From positions 483,602 to 547,601 of the forward strand of contig VXBM01000548.1 of assembly GCA_013400155.1 (NCBI GenBank): a DNA stretch of 64,000 nt, given 5' to 3'. Position 1 is the stretch's first letter; each line of letters starts with the position of its first letter. Of this stretch, positions 23,790 through 36,572 are shown one piece after another. The position numbers were made by a program, and so were the translations under genes. The notes beneath the pieces were generated by a model that did not search any database, had not been told where the DNA came from, and saw only the letters and a list, made by a program, of their open reading frames with translations. The DNA comes from Helopsaltes ochotensis. Its lineage: Eukaryota; Chordata; Aves; Passeriformes; Locustellidae.

Positions 23790-24018
23790 GCCTGGAATGA
23801 TAGGACAAGGGAAAATGGCTTTAAACTGAAAGAGAGGAGAGTTAAATTATATTTTAGGGAGAAATTCTTTCCTGTGAGGGTGGTGAGGCTCTGGCCCAGA
23901 GAAGCTGTGGTTGCCCCATCCCTGGAAATGTCCAAGGCCACGTTGGACAGGACTTGGAGCAACCTGGTCTGGTGGAAGGTGCCCCTGCCATGGGGTGCCC
24001 TATTCTGTGATTCTATGA
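23790..24018 (+). mobile_element. CR1 LINE 3' fragment with small internal deletion
   Basis: It starts tggaatgataggacaagg and includes gggagaaattctttcctgtg, ggtggtgaggctctggccc and cagagaagctgtggttgccc. It ends attctgtgattctatga. The usual ggttggaa...gatgatctttaaggtcccttcc stretch between the ccctgccatgg block and the terminal repeats is missing, so about 40-50 bp were deleted. Confidence 0.93.
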
Positions 24019-24164
24019 CAATGTGGGTGCAATCCTCTGGGGAAAAAGGGAAAATCCAAGCAACAGAAGCTGTAAATGCCTAATTATAAAAAACACAAGC
24101 TGTCCAAATGGGCAGCTGTGTAGTTGATGGCTTTTAAAGATGTATACAAGCACATCCATACAGC

Positions 24165-24195
24165 TGTGTGTGTATGTATATATATATATATATGC
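24165..24195. repeat. TG/TA dinucleotide microsatellite
   Basis: A short (TG)n run passes into (TA)n over about 30 bp, ending before tatgcatgc. It is interrupted once. Confidence 0.8.
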
Positions 24196-26008
24196 ATGCT
24201 TCCAGCTTGGAAAGATGTTAGAACATATTGGATCATCACTGGCAGGTGTTATGAATAATTTCTATTTTATTAATATTTTGGTGCGTCATTAAGTTTGGAC
24301 GCCCACTACAGAGCACCAGTGGAAACCATCTCTGCAATGCAAGAGTGGTAAGGATATTTTATTCTGCGCTACTAAAGCAGGCAGAAATAACATTGAAGTA
24401 CTTAAATTCTGGAAATACTCATTATCCCCATGCTATTAATATCACCTCAATAGCTCGTTCTATTTAAAGCAAATTTCTTTCTTTGGGTTTTATTGTGCGG
24501 GTGGCAAATTCCCATTTAATTCAGAGGATAAAAATGTATGACCCTACAATTGGAAAAATGGGATTGTCTGGGGCCCAAGCCATCTGTCAGAGCCATGAAC
24601 AGAGGCTTTGCCACCATCTTCAGTGGGAGACAGCCTGGCCTTAAAGAATTTACAGCTCGTACAGATTCAAATTTTAGTATTTGCTTTGATTTTAATGTCA
24701 TATGACTCATTTTAAGGAATAATACAGCTGCTTCCACTGTAATGGTTACACTTCTGTCTCTGTAGGACCAAAACTTGATCCCTCAGTTATGGAATTTAGG
24801 TACAAGCTCTCTAGTCTACCTTTTAGCCCCACTGTTTGCTTTTTTTACACAAAGAAAATAAGGCACAATCCAGCCATTGGCTCCATGGATTAGAAGACAG
24901 AGCTTACATAGGAGAGTTTCCTTCTTCTGTAAGTACAACCCTGATTTAATTCCATCAAAGAATGACGGAAAATAGAACGCAAAGTGCTCTTCCCTTTTGT
25001 CCAAGAAAAGTAAAACGAGCAACCCTGGTGATGTTGAAGAAATTGGATATCTTCTAGCAGTGCCTTGCCTTGTTTTTTTTAATAAGCAAAGCTCATCTGT
25101 CTTAACCAATTTAAATGAAGTAACAAGGCAACAACAGAAAAGAGGGATGGAAAACTTTTTCCAGCTTCAACACAAACTCTGAGGAAGTCAAAGCTTAAAA
25201 AAAGAAAGTGATTTTTTCACTAAAAGTCTGCAGAAAGCTCAGCATTATGAAAAAGGAAGAAATCTGGTTTTTAACTCTTCTCCAGGTAGGATGGATCATT
25301 CCTTGTCCTTTCACTCCTGCTTCCCACAAGGTCCATGGGATTATTCTCCTTTTGGCACCACAAGGGAGTTTGCCTGTCAGTGTCCACATCCTTGACCAGT
25401 TTTGAAATCAATACGTTATTCCTTCCTTGACAAAAGATTCCATGTGTTAACAATCCCCTTTCATCAAAGGACCAACATTAGACTAGGACTGAACCCAGTT
25501 TCTAATGCCTGATGGATTTAGAGGGCCAAACTACTGCCAAAGGTATCTGCTGTCAAGCCTAACTCCCAGTAACAGGCAGCATTTCCAACATGATACATGA
25601 TGGTTTAAAATTACTTGTCTTGTAATATACACTCCCTTCTCCATGATAGTGATATTTCATGGCATCATCTGAACAGGACATCCATCCCTACCTTCACTCT
25701 CTCACCAGGTGTGGGGGTAATTTGCTTCCAGCACATCACTTGGATTTGAGACTGAAAAGTGTTTTTCCCTGTTTTGCTTTTATGTGATGAAGTTTCTTGA
25801 TACACATCTGAGAATGGCTGGCATTGCTGCTTGCTAACATTTTGATTATGTTTCTTGCTTTCTTGTTGATTTGGGTATAAATACTCACTAAAATAAATAG
25901 ATACACACTGTCACTGGTGAATTTAAAGGGAAGGCCACAGCTTGTTCACTTGACAGTTAAGACAAGTGAACTGCTACCAAACTCTGAGATTTTCACACCT
26001 TGGAATTT

Positions 26009-26420
26009 ACAGAATCACAGAATCAACTCAGTTGGAAAAGATATTTGAGATCATCTGGTCCAAACTATGACCTAGCACCACCTTGTCAACTATACCATGG
26101 CACTCAGTGCCACATCTAGTCTTTCCTTGAACACCTTGAGTGATGGTGAGTCCACCACCTCCCTGGGCAGCTCATTCCAATGCCCAATCACCATTTCTGT
26201 GAAGAACTTCTTCCTATTGTCCAGCCTAAACCTCCCTGGCACAGCTTAAGAACATGTCCTCTTGTCCTGCCTCTGGTTGCCTGGGAGAAAAGACTGACCC
26301 CCAGCTGGCTGCATCCTCCTGTCGGGGGGTTGTAGAGAGCAATAAGGTCCCCCCTGAGTCTCCTTTACTTCAGGCTGAGCCCATCAGCTCCTTGCCCTCC
26401 TCACAGGACTTGTGCTCCAA
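26009..26420 (-). mobile_element. CR1 LINE 3' fragment, ~410 bp
   Basis: On the plus strand it opens acagaatcacagaatcaact, then gatcatctggtccaaact, gatggtgagtccaccacctc, ccctgggcagctcattccaa and gtgaagaacttcttcctatt, then aacatgtcctcttgtcctgc and the gtagagagcaataaggtccc block. Gene-oriented sense is minus. It includes part of the 3' UTR and the end of the ORF2 region and is 5'-truncated. Confidence 0.95.
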
Positions 26421-28557
26421 GGTGCACTGTAATTAAAACCTGCCCTTTGTGTTTCCCTCCATGTGTGCATTAAGTGGCCTCATCTGAAGCCAGGCAACAT
26501 CCTTTCCATTGGTTGTGGTCTCTGAAAGTCCCGCTGCCTATTCCAAATTTAAGCATAACTCATTCTGACGGCGTTTCTCAGTTATGCAGGTTTGCTGTGT
26601 ACACATGACGGTACATTCCTTCCGTGGCTCTAATTTCGTTCCGAGGCAGCCCCAATTCTTGCTGCTTCAATAAACTGAAAGCTAGAGTAGATGTGTGTGT
26701 GTATGCAAACAAACACACCAGCACCCTCACACGTGCTAAAAGTGACATTTTTGTGTCTGCTTACAAGGAAAAAGAAGGATTAATTATACACAAACATAAC
26801 AGCTTTCTCCAGCTCTGACTAGAGATGTGAAAGAGAAGTGGCCCTGTACTCACGTCTCTTCTGAGAATTCTGCCATATGGTTTTAACAGAGGTTTATTTC
26901 CTGCAGCAAGAGAGGGCTGCAGATTCTCAATCCAACCAAAATAATTATGCAGACAATTTCACTCCATTACTTGCAGTGGAACCCAAGCTGTGTGGTCCTC
27001 ACATGCTTGCTGACACCTTTAAAGAGACATTAAACCATTTTTACATAAAATTCCCTTAATGGGTGGGATGTAGGATGAATTTCCTGGAAGATTAGCACCT
27101 GTCGTGTTGCATAAGGCATGCATCTGACTGCTGCATGAATTCCTTTGGTTAGTAGACAGCAAAAATGTGATTGAAGCCTCCAGAATACAGCAAAGAATCA
27201 ACCATATCTCTACGGAGGGAAATTGCTCCCCTTGCTGAGGTTTCCTACACAATTTTTTTACCTCCCACATTTGACCCTGAAATAGCACAGGACATAAGTA
27301 CAATTGCGTGCCCTACATCAAGTACAAGGAAATGGAAATACAGCTTTAAATTTCAGTGTTGGGTTGTGCTACAAGCACAACACAGAGAGTTTTCTGAGAA
27401 TGTTTTTTTCAGAGCCACCCTGGGCTGTAGATCTTTTCCCTCAACTAGGGAGATCACAGTACAAAACTTCCAATCTTTCAATCAACGGTGGGTAAAGAAT
27501 CCAGGGAAAATGAAACTCCTTTGACTCGAAACAATAAAATGTGTATTAAAACATCACCTATCCAACTCTGAATGTAAACCACAGGAATACTGTAAAAACA
27601 GGCATGTTAACCAAGACACACAGTGATTAAAGAACATTTTAAAGGGAGAATGGAGACCACCCTCAAAGCATGGAAATATCCCTTTTGGACTAAAATGCAG
27701 TTGTTTTTTGGTGGGTTTTGGTTTTTTTGGGTTTTGTTTTTTTTTTTGGGCAACTGTGACTGATTTTAGTTACGGTAGCTCGTTTATGGAATTAGCAAAC
27801 ATACTACATTTCAGACAAGCAAATCCAATTAAATCAGAAGAAAGCACACACATACTTTTAGTGTGCCAATCCGTCTATGGTGTCAGAAAGACACAATTCC
27901 AGGCAACAAGGGGGGTGAGGGAAGGGGAAGATGCCTTTCACTAGATTTCAGGATTTTTCACAGTGTAAAATGCTGATTGAGTCAGATCAAAAAGGTAAAT
28001 GCAAGAAATAATCAACCAGGGCAATGAGAACAGAGCAGAAATCAGGTAAATACCAGCACCAAACCACAGGGCATGACTGAATGGTGCAGGGGGTTATTTT
28101 CTTGATGGTTTGCAAATCTTGCTACCACTGGAAGCCACTGCACGAGCACCTTCCTGTGCCGGGCACGGGAGCTCTGCAACGGTTAATGGCACACGCTGCG
28201 TGTGTGTGGCCTGAGCAGCGAGGAAACCCAGCAGGAAACATGGTTCTAATCTTTTTCTAGTGGCAATTTCAACATTATGCTACAGATAAATTATGGTAAT
28301 GTAAATAGCAAAATCCATTTCTCAGTTCTTCGGCTCGGCGCCTGCAACTACCTCAGGTTTCTGCAGGCGGGACGGGCAGAGGACGCTCTACTGTGGGGCA
28401 GGGGTTTTGTCTCAGCTCTTGACAGTGCATATGTAGGGCAGCCTCCTCTCTGCTTTCCCTGCCACATTTTATCCCTTTGTGTTGTAAGCTCTGGGGAATT
28501 CTCTCCTGTTTCAAGTCTGGGAACATGTTACTGAAAAATCCCTTCCCAGTCGTGGAA

Positions 28558-29153
28558 CCACAGAATCACAGGATGGAAGTTGAAAAAAATCACTCAGTTT
28601 CAATGCCTCTGCCAGCACCTTCCACTAGACCAGGTTGCTCCAAGCCTCATCCAGCCTGGTCTTGAACACTTCCAGGGATGGAGCAGCCACAGCTTTTCTG
28701 GGCCACCTGTGTCAGTGTCTCACTACTTTCTGAGTAAAGAATTTTTTCCTAATATGGAATCTATATCTCCTCTTTTTCAGTTAAAAACTTTTCTCCCTTG
28801 TCCTATCACTATGTGCTTGTGTAAAACAGTCCCTCTCCCTCTTTTTTACAACGCCCCTGTAAGTGCTAGGTTGCAGTGAAGTCTCCCTGGAGCCTTCTCT
28901 TTTCCAGGATGAACAACTCATCCTGTCCTCACAGCAGAGGTGCTCCAGCCCTCTGAGCTCCCCCAACATGTCCATGCCCTTCTAATGGTGTGCACTTCAG
29001 AGCTGGATGCAGCATTCCAGGTAGTGTCTCACAAGAGCAGAGTAGAGAAGAAAAATCCTCTCCCTCACCTGCTGCCCACTCTCCCTCAGGGCACAGTTGG
29101 ATTTCTGGGCTGTGAGTGCACACTGTTGGCTCATGTCCAGCTGTTTTACACCA
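28558..29153 (-). mobile_element. CR1 LINE 3' fragment, ~600 bp (longest standard copy)
   Basis: It begins ccacagaatcacaggatgg and continues through ggttgctccaagcctcatcc, aagaattttttcctaatat, gatgaacaactcatcctg, gctggatgcagcattccag and gttggatttctgggctgtga. These are successive 3'-region blocks of CR1 in reverse orientation. It has no intact reading frame. Confidence 0.95.
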
Positions 29154-30077
29154 GAGTCACACACCTTACTACAAAGCTATTGCACCTCTGAAAACATTGC
29201 ACAAGTGTACCGACCATTATCAAACCGCCCTTACTAATACAACCAAATAAGGTTGGTTTGTTAAGCTCAAAGACTTTCTAGGTTCCATATCTGAGCAAAA
29301 TGCTCTGACTGAGCCTCTCAACACTGCGAAGAACCACTGAAGACGTCAGCGACGGCATTGTCTTTCTGCGACACACTAAAAAAAGCTACAAACGTATTTT
29401 GATCCAAGCTGGATTTAACAATGCTCTCTCTCCCCCAAATCCTCTGTTTTCAAAACAAAACCGAAATTTCAGGCCAACGTTTCCTGTGGTGATCATTGTG
29501 GTTAAACACTATTTGTCAGTTTTTCATGCTTGATAAGGTGTCTCGGCTCTGTAGCAGAAGAGTTGTTGTCAACTGAGCTGTGGATACTGGAGACAGTGTT
29601 TTCACCCAGCAGGAATGGCCAGATCCAGTTCTCCTCTGAGTTTATGGCAAAACTCCCACTTCAAGAGAAGCAAGATTTAGGCTGATACAGCTATTCCAGT
29701 TGGCCTTTGGTTTTGTGGGGAGAAGGGCAGCAGCTTGTGTTATTCGCCAAAACAGGAGGAAAATGTTTGAACGGATAAGAGTGCCGGGGTTTGGCGAGCT
29801 GCACCTACTCTTCACACTACACACCACAAATGCCTAAAGTGGATCTTGGGGGAATTACCCACCGTGGTTTTGAGGTTTTAAGGAAGGACAAAAAACAAAA
29901 AAAAAAACCCAAAAAACCAAAAACCAAAAAAAAAAGCAATCCAAAAGTGCCCTCCAAAAGTGCACTGATTCGCTCTGTAAAAATTGACTTAACTTTCCAA
30001 CAGGTTAATTGAAAGTTCAAAGATGCAACCTGGTTTATAAAGATGCAGCTCCACTTTGAAATCATTTAGGCAAAAAA

Positions 30078-30114
30078 GACCCCTTCTAACAACAGCTGTT
30101 CTATGATTCTATGA
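30078..30114 (+). mobile_element. CR1 LINE extreme 3' end remnant
   Basis: About 37 bp read gaccccttctaacaacag, then ctgttctatgattctatga, like the last bases of a sense CR1 with two terminal repeats. It is too short for certainty. Confidence 0.5.
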
Positions 30115-30803
30115 AATGTCACCTTCTTCTTTGAGACTCTTTTAGCTCTCCAAAAGCATTACTCATTAATTTTGGAGTACTATGAGTTAATGTATTTAAT
30201 GCACTTTTTCTCAGTCTGACATAGAGAAGTAAGACCAAACCTGCACAGAAACCTGTTTAATAGGCAAGACCATGACTATCTAAAGAAATTCAATCTTAGT
30301 TTGGCAAAAAACCAAACACTCGTGATTTAAAAACCACCAGCAAGAATTGTTGTCCTCACCAATGAATCACATCAGGTACTTTGGGGATTTTGCACGGAAA
30401 TCAGGAACTCATCAATCAGATCAAAACGTGCTAATCACACGAAGCAGCAGTGAAAACTCCTCCATGTAAGGTTGCACTGGCTGGCATTCACCGCCCAACA
30501 TGAACATGCTGGTGAAAGTACAATGAGATCTCTGACCACAAATAATAACAGCCTTAGCTTTTGCCATGCCCTGGAGGCAAAACTCTGGGAAGTGCCAGCG
30601 TTCCCCCTGTCTTTTGTGTAATGGCACAGTCCGTTGGTTGCTTATCTTGATGGGGATTTCCACTCATCCTGGTTCTTTTAAGATGGAACCTCTGAAGCTT
30701 TTTTCCCACACTTGAACACACTGGATGCCTGTTTACCTGAGGTATTATGTGCAGGTTTGGGCTTTCTTGTCCATGTCAGATCATAAGGAAAGTGTGTTAA
30801 AGA

Positions 30804-31017
30804 CATGGAATCATAGAATTGTTTGGGTTGGAAGGAACCTTAAAGACCATCTCGTTCCAACCCCTTGCCATGGGCAGGGACACCTTCCACTGTCCCAGGC
30901 TGCTCCGAGCCCCGTCCAACCTGGCCTTGGGCACTTCCAGGGATGGGGCAGCCACAGCTTCTCTGGGCAGCCTGTGCCAGGGCGTCCCCACTTTCACTGG
31001 GAAGAATTTCTTCCTAC
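30804..31017 (-). mobile_element. CR1 LINE 3' fragment (first of an adjacent pair)
   Basis: It opens atggaatcatagaattg and then tttgggttggaaggaacc, has the ccttgccatgggcagggac and gatggggcagccacagcttc blocks, and stops at gaagaatttcttccta. It directly abuts another CR1 3' end in the same orientation. It is well conserved and so probably one of the younger copies here. Confidence 0.95.
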
Positions 31018-31150
31018 ATCACAGAATCACAGAATCATCTGTGTTGGAAGGGATCCAAAAGGATCACTGAGTCCCACTCCTGGCCCTGCACAGGACCAGG
31101 AGTCACACCGTCTGCCAAAGAGTATTGTCCAAACGCTTCTGGAACTCTCT
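31018..31150 (-). mobile_element. CR1 LINE 3' fragment (second of an adjacent pair)
   Basis: It starts with two terminal repeats (atcacagaatcacagaatca), then gtgttggaagggatcc, aaaggatcactgagtccc and tggccctgcacaggacc, ending near gtccaaacgcttctggaact. The sequence belongs to a different CR1 subfamily from the copy at 30804-31017. Confidence 0.9.
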
Positions 31151-32935
31151 CATGAACTACATGACTTGTAGTACTTCAAAATTACTTGTTTATTCTTCTG
31201 GAAAGACAAAATCCTCTCAAGCAGGGAAAAGTGTTTACCTGCTCTGTACTGAGGTCTACTGAAAATTATCAGCACTGAATAAAACAATTTAATTGAACAT
31301 TTCACCCACTAATCTTGAAATGATGGCTTGTTAGATATCAGTCTCTTTCCATCAGCACTGCTCAAAATTTATTGGTAGGTTTTACAGCACTTCAGGTTCT
31401 GCTCTGTCCCATGTCTTAGAAATGACTGAACTTAAATCAATGTGATCAAAACAATCATTCAAGACATGCTGGATCCTTGGCTTTTAATGGAACAGCTAAG
31501 AAAGAAAAAATTCATCAGCTAGCAGCACAAATAAATGATATTCACAGGTTCCCTTTCCTGCCTTTTCCTACATTTGATTCCTTACAAACCTAATCCATTT
31601 TAGTTCTTCCTTTATTTTATTTTCTGGTGTCTTCCAGCAGAAAACAAAGCAAGAGAGACCAGAAAAATTTCTTCTTTAATGTCTCATTTATCTCAATTTT
31701 CTCTCCTTTTCCTTCCCATTTTCACTGCCCTAGCCATAAGAGCCCTAGACATTTAAGTCTACTTCCTCAAAAATTACAATTCTAATAATTTGCTCTGCTT
31801 CTCTGTGCACTGTAAGTCTTTTGAGATGTGGATCTGGAGATATCAGTTATTGCTTGGCTGTACCAGGTACTCTTCATGGTTGCATCCTGGCCAATATATG
31901 TGGAGCAGCAGGAGAAAATCCCCCATTTCCACGTTTTTCTCTTCAGTGTGAGCTTTTCTACACAATTTGAGTGAACAGGAGGGACGTTCTGGACAGTAAC
32001 ACAGAAAGCAACACACCTGGCATCCCAAATTACTCCCATGTGTTCACTCTTGCTAATGAACGAAGAGGTTAGCAAATATGAGAGGCTCAATTTCAGAAAT
32101 ATTTATACAGGCAGTATAGAGAAGTGACAGAAAATGAAGCTATTAGTTACAAAAAACAACAAAAAAGGTCGCTGCAACACTGTGAGCCACAGTGAAATGA
32201 GATTTCACAGTGGCAGCACTGGTACCTTGCATTTAGAAATTCACCGAGCCAAACTTTTCACAAACAACTTGACGATTTATTACTGTCTGTAATGTAGAAA
32301 TGAAGTGGCCAAAAACTGGCAAAAAAAAAAAGGTTTTCTCATTAATGTCAGGCTGCAGAATTCCAGATTAAGACAGCCTGGAGGCTTTCTGCCCTCTAAT
32401 AGATCTCAATTATTTTTCCCCCATAAGGGAGAAATGACCAACAAGGTCTTGAAGCAGCAGGTTTATGGCCAGTACACTGTCAACTTTTCCAAGAACAGCC
32501 TCTGTTGTTTTCAGAGATTTCTGACACTGTTGAAGAGCTCACTCAGACTAAAATTTTTGTTTGCCTAACAAACTCTATAAATTTTTAAATAACGCTTCAA
32601 AAAATAAATCTTGCTTAGGCACTCAGCTAATGGGGACTGACTTTTTTGGAGCTCACTTTCCTCTCCCAAAGCAGAAGCCGATCCCGCAGGGTATTTAATG
32701 GAAACCTGGTCAGCGTGCACTGCGCAGCCCCTGCTATCCATCACACAGCTCGGACATTCCGTCAGCCTCGGGGGGGCACAGAGTCCAGCACAGCCAGGGC
32801 TGTGCTCGCCTGGCCTCTCCAGGCTGCGGCCGTGCCAGCTGCCGGGGTTATCACACCCTGCCTCTCGCTCACTCATCTTCCACCACGGCTACTGCTGACT
32901 TGGAGCAGGACTCTGCTAAGCCAGCTTGTTTTGAC

Positions 32936-32999
32936 TGATGCTGATTAGAGGGGCACTGGGGAGCGGTGTGATGCTGATGGAGAGCACTGGGGAGTGCTC
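32936..32999. repeat. Imperfect tandem duplication, period 33 bp, with hairpin
   Basis: Two units start tgatgctgat at 32936 and 32969, and both continue to gcactggggag. The second copy is slightly shorter. At 32981-33000 it forms a perfect inverted repeat of 8 bp (agagcact / agtgctct) with a GGGG loop. Confidence 0.75.
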
Positions 33000-33605
33000 T
33001 CCTCCACAGGCAGCACAGCCGTGGCTGGAAGTGAACGCCCAAGCAGCCCCCACACCCCCCAGCCCCTGGGAGCCCTCCTGCTCGAGGGTGTGCAAGGCAA
33101 AGCCATGTGCCTTCCCCTGGCACAGGTTTATTGTCACGCCAGTCTACAGGGCTCACAAATTTTCCAATTTCCCTGGAGGGCTGAAGTGGGGACCCTGAGG
33201 CAGATGCCCCCACTATGAACCTCTCTGCCTTTCATGTTGTATTTGCCTTAGGTTCCAGTGTCAGCTTCTCCCACTGGGGATGGCCTTGAGAAATCCTGAA
33301 TGCAAAGTCCACCTGAGCTCAGGAAGCAACTGGCCTACCTTCTCTTTTTTCTCCCTTACAAACACCTCATCTTCATCCACAGGAAAAAGTTGGGAGCTTT
33401 CCCATGGAAATGCATATTTATAAACAATCGTGAACCACTAACATTTGCATATAATAAGAACCAAATATCATTCGGGACACCCAAAATCACTACAGGGACA
33501 GACACCACTTGCCAGACAACCACAGAATAGAGAAAATACCCTGAGGATTGAGAGTTAAGGAACTGGAAATCCTGACTGTTCAAAGGGGCTGCACAAAGTG
33601 CAGAA

Positions 33606-33668
33606 AGCCATGGTAGAGGGCTTGGAACTAAATGATCTTTAAAGATACTTCCAAACCAAACAATCCCA
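33606..33668 (+). mobile_element. CR1 LINE 3' end remnant, degraded
   Basis: The text agccatggtagagggcttgg, then aactaaatgatctttaaaga, then cttccaaaccaaacaatccc follows the sense CR1 end, but the terminal attctatga repeat is absent. It is likely an old or truncated copy. Confidence 0.7.
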
Positions 33669-36504
33669 TCAGTGGAAATTTTAAGTAGAAAATCCAAACT
33701 CACTACTTTCTCAAATCCTTGTCTAAAGAGGGTCATAACCTGTTAAGGAATAGCAGCTTAAGGGTATGTTGCTATAAATCCAGAGGTACAAGTTCAGATA
33801 ACTCGCTCTAAGTCAAAACAACTGAATGACTTTTCATTCACAGCAGAAATCAGGAGCCAGGTCCACAGTCTGCCCTCACACACAGAGCTCAAGATCCTGC
33901 TCATTGCCTATGTCCTGGAAAAGTGTTGCAACCACCCTCCTCAGCAAGCAAAAGAGGCCACAGGGGATTTAAAAGAAAATGTTCTAAATCAGCTGTTAGT
34001 TGCTCTATATTCAATATTATATACCGTGGGAATTATGGAGTTGAAGATAAACAAATGCAAGCTATTTTTCAGTATCCAGAATATCTAAGCAGTAAAGATT
34101 GGTAAAATTTAGGGTCTAAAATACCTGCCAAAGTCTCTCTAAAGAAGTCTGTCCCCAACAAGGCTGAGAACTAAAATAATTTCTGTTTCAAATGAGACCC
34201 TCAAAACCCCCTTTCCTGTGAGGAGCAGTGTTGTGGACTGCAGAGAAAACTAACAAACTGGGTTTATGCAAACAACAAACCCAGGGATTAAAAGGATTCA
34301 ACAGGTAAATTTTAAAAGAGAATGTTAACATAAGTCCAAAAATTCGCTTGGCAATCCCCGGTACAGGACCATCCAGACACACAGCCACTTCCCAGGGTGG
34401 AAAGGGTTACCAAGTTCTGATCCTGGGTGGTGAAGATCTGCACATCTACTCCCTGCCTTGGTGAATGCACAGTGATTCTACTTATCTTAAGCATCTTTTA
34501 TTGAGGGGTAAGCTAAATCAAATCAAATTACATTTATGGGGGGCCAAGAACACCTTCCAGGTAACTGCTGTAGCTCAGCTGACATGGAAACAGAGACATC
34601 CCCTGTAACTCAATCGTATAACTAAGCCCTGAAATTTTCTTGGTATGGACTCAACTGGAAGCTGAAATTAAGTGCAATTTCAGGTCTACCTTCTTGCAGA
34701 GTGAAGCGTGGCACAGGTCTAGTGTTAACACTTCACAGTAGGGCAAATTCCATGCATACATACCAAAGCTATAATGATTCTGTAAGTTAAATATAATATA
34801 AACAGCTTTGTTTGTGTTGAAATATTTGAACGTCTATCTACAGGGTTGGGAGTCTGAATGAAAGAAGCACGCTACTGTAGAGGAATGAAAGGATGATAAT
34901 CATGGAATGGACAACAAAAAGTGGTGATAGACTGTTTCATAAACATGCTGTACTGTTATGTATATATATATGCATATGTAGGAAAATAACATAAGAAAAG
35001 AAAATGCAAAATACTCAATAGAACCCTAATAAGAAAAATTTAAATGTTAAAAGTCTGTCTTATTGAATAAGTGACACTGTGGTTGGAAGTACAGCAAGAG
35101 GCATTTTTACAAATCTTCAACATTTCAGCTCTCTTTGCAACATAAAAACCAGGAAAAAATGGTACTTTCATGAAAAGGCCAAATTCAAACTGCAGAGTGC
35201 TCCTCCCCATCAGGCAGGGTATTCATTATTATTTCACATAATAATGGGCTGCATCTAAAAAGATATAAAAAGATCCCAGCGTCATGTGTATCCTTTTAAT
35301 TCTGCATATACTCATCTTGTTGTTCCATCAAGCACTGGATCAAAGGTTTTCTTTATGTGCAGGTGTGAAAGGTGTGTACAAATGAGGGAATATCTCCCTG
35401 GCTATTCAGTCTGTAGGAGTACATGAAAGAACCCAATTATGACAATCCAGGTGATTCATTTTTTACTCTCAACAAGGACTCCTGGGCCACAGAGCTGCTT
35501 CTTCCCTTTTTGAATGTCCAAGACTCACAAATGACTTCCGCAGGGTGGAAGCGATCTGTTCAAATTTATGGGTTTTTTTTTCATTTCAGGTGGGGAAATC
35601 GCCTTCCCCTGAAGTGTTGAGGTTTGCCAAGGTTTATGCCCTCCCAGCTCCATATGGCAAAGACTTCAGGCAGATATTCTGGCCAGTAGTCTCAAGACTG
35701 GGGTTAAACAAGCAGTTTGTTCCTCTCTTACATAAGCACCGAAAGACAATACTACATTCGAACTCATAAAAATATTTTAATTGGTGATGATTTCCAGACA
35801 ACTATGTCAAAATTAACTCAGAGTTGATGCCCACTTTCTTAAATTTCATTCATCTGGGTTCAAATTATTTGCTTAAAAGAAGAAACATTTCCTTTTATAC
35901 ACACTTTGGTTTCAACCTCCAAAACCATTGCTAGAAATTAGTCCCAACCACCCAGTCAGCTGCCTCAGAAACCGAGCTCAAATCCATCACTTTAATGACA
36001 TCAATAACAAATACACAACTTTAAACCCTATTGTGAGCAGTGGCATACCAAGAAGCATGTGTAGCTGTCATCTCATTAGTCACTAGAAAAACATCAACGA
36101 AACCAAAAGAGCCTAACCATGACAAATTATTCAAGAGTTTAACCTGAGACATTAATGAGTGCTAAATAGCTTGTTTTCATGCTTGCTTAAGGAGATTTGT
36201 TTAAAATCCCACCAACCTCCCCTGAATGTCGCTTGGCGAAGCCGTTCATTCTTGTCAAGCTGGTTTTCCTATTCCAGCTAAAACAGCAGGTTGCAAATGT
36301 TTGGTTAAGGATGGCTGCCTTCCCCACCCCTCAAGACACGCGCGCACCGGGGCCGCCGCACTGGCTGTGGAGCTTCCTCCCCTCAGCTGCACGAAAGTGG
36401 CTGATTCACTTCCCCAAAGTCACAAAATATTCAGTTGGTAAAAGTTTGTGCACCTGAGCGCAGTCATTCTGCAGTCAGTGGTATGAGACAGATGCAAAAA
36501 GAAT

Positions 36505-36572
36505 ATCTATCTATCCATCCATCCATCCATCCATCCATCCATCCATCCATCCATCCATCCATCCATCCATCC
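36505..36572. repeat. (ATCC)15 tetranucleotide microsatellite
   Basis: Fifteen perfect ATCC units (36513-36572) follow two TATC-type variant units. It is likely polymorphic in length between individuals. Confidence 0.97.

Noticed and set aside
28277..29191. Several overlapping open frames
   Set aside because: Mostly within the CR1 fragment at 28558-29153, antisense or broken.
30725..31171. 148-codon plus-strand open frame
   Set aside because: It lies across two minus-strand CR1 ends, read antisense; a repeat-derived chance frame.
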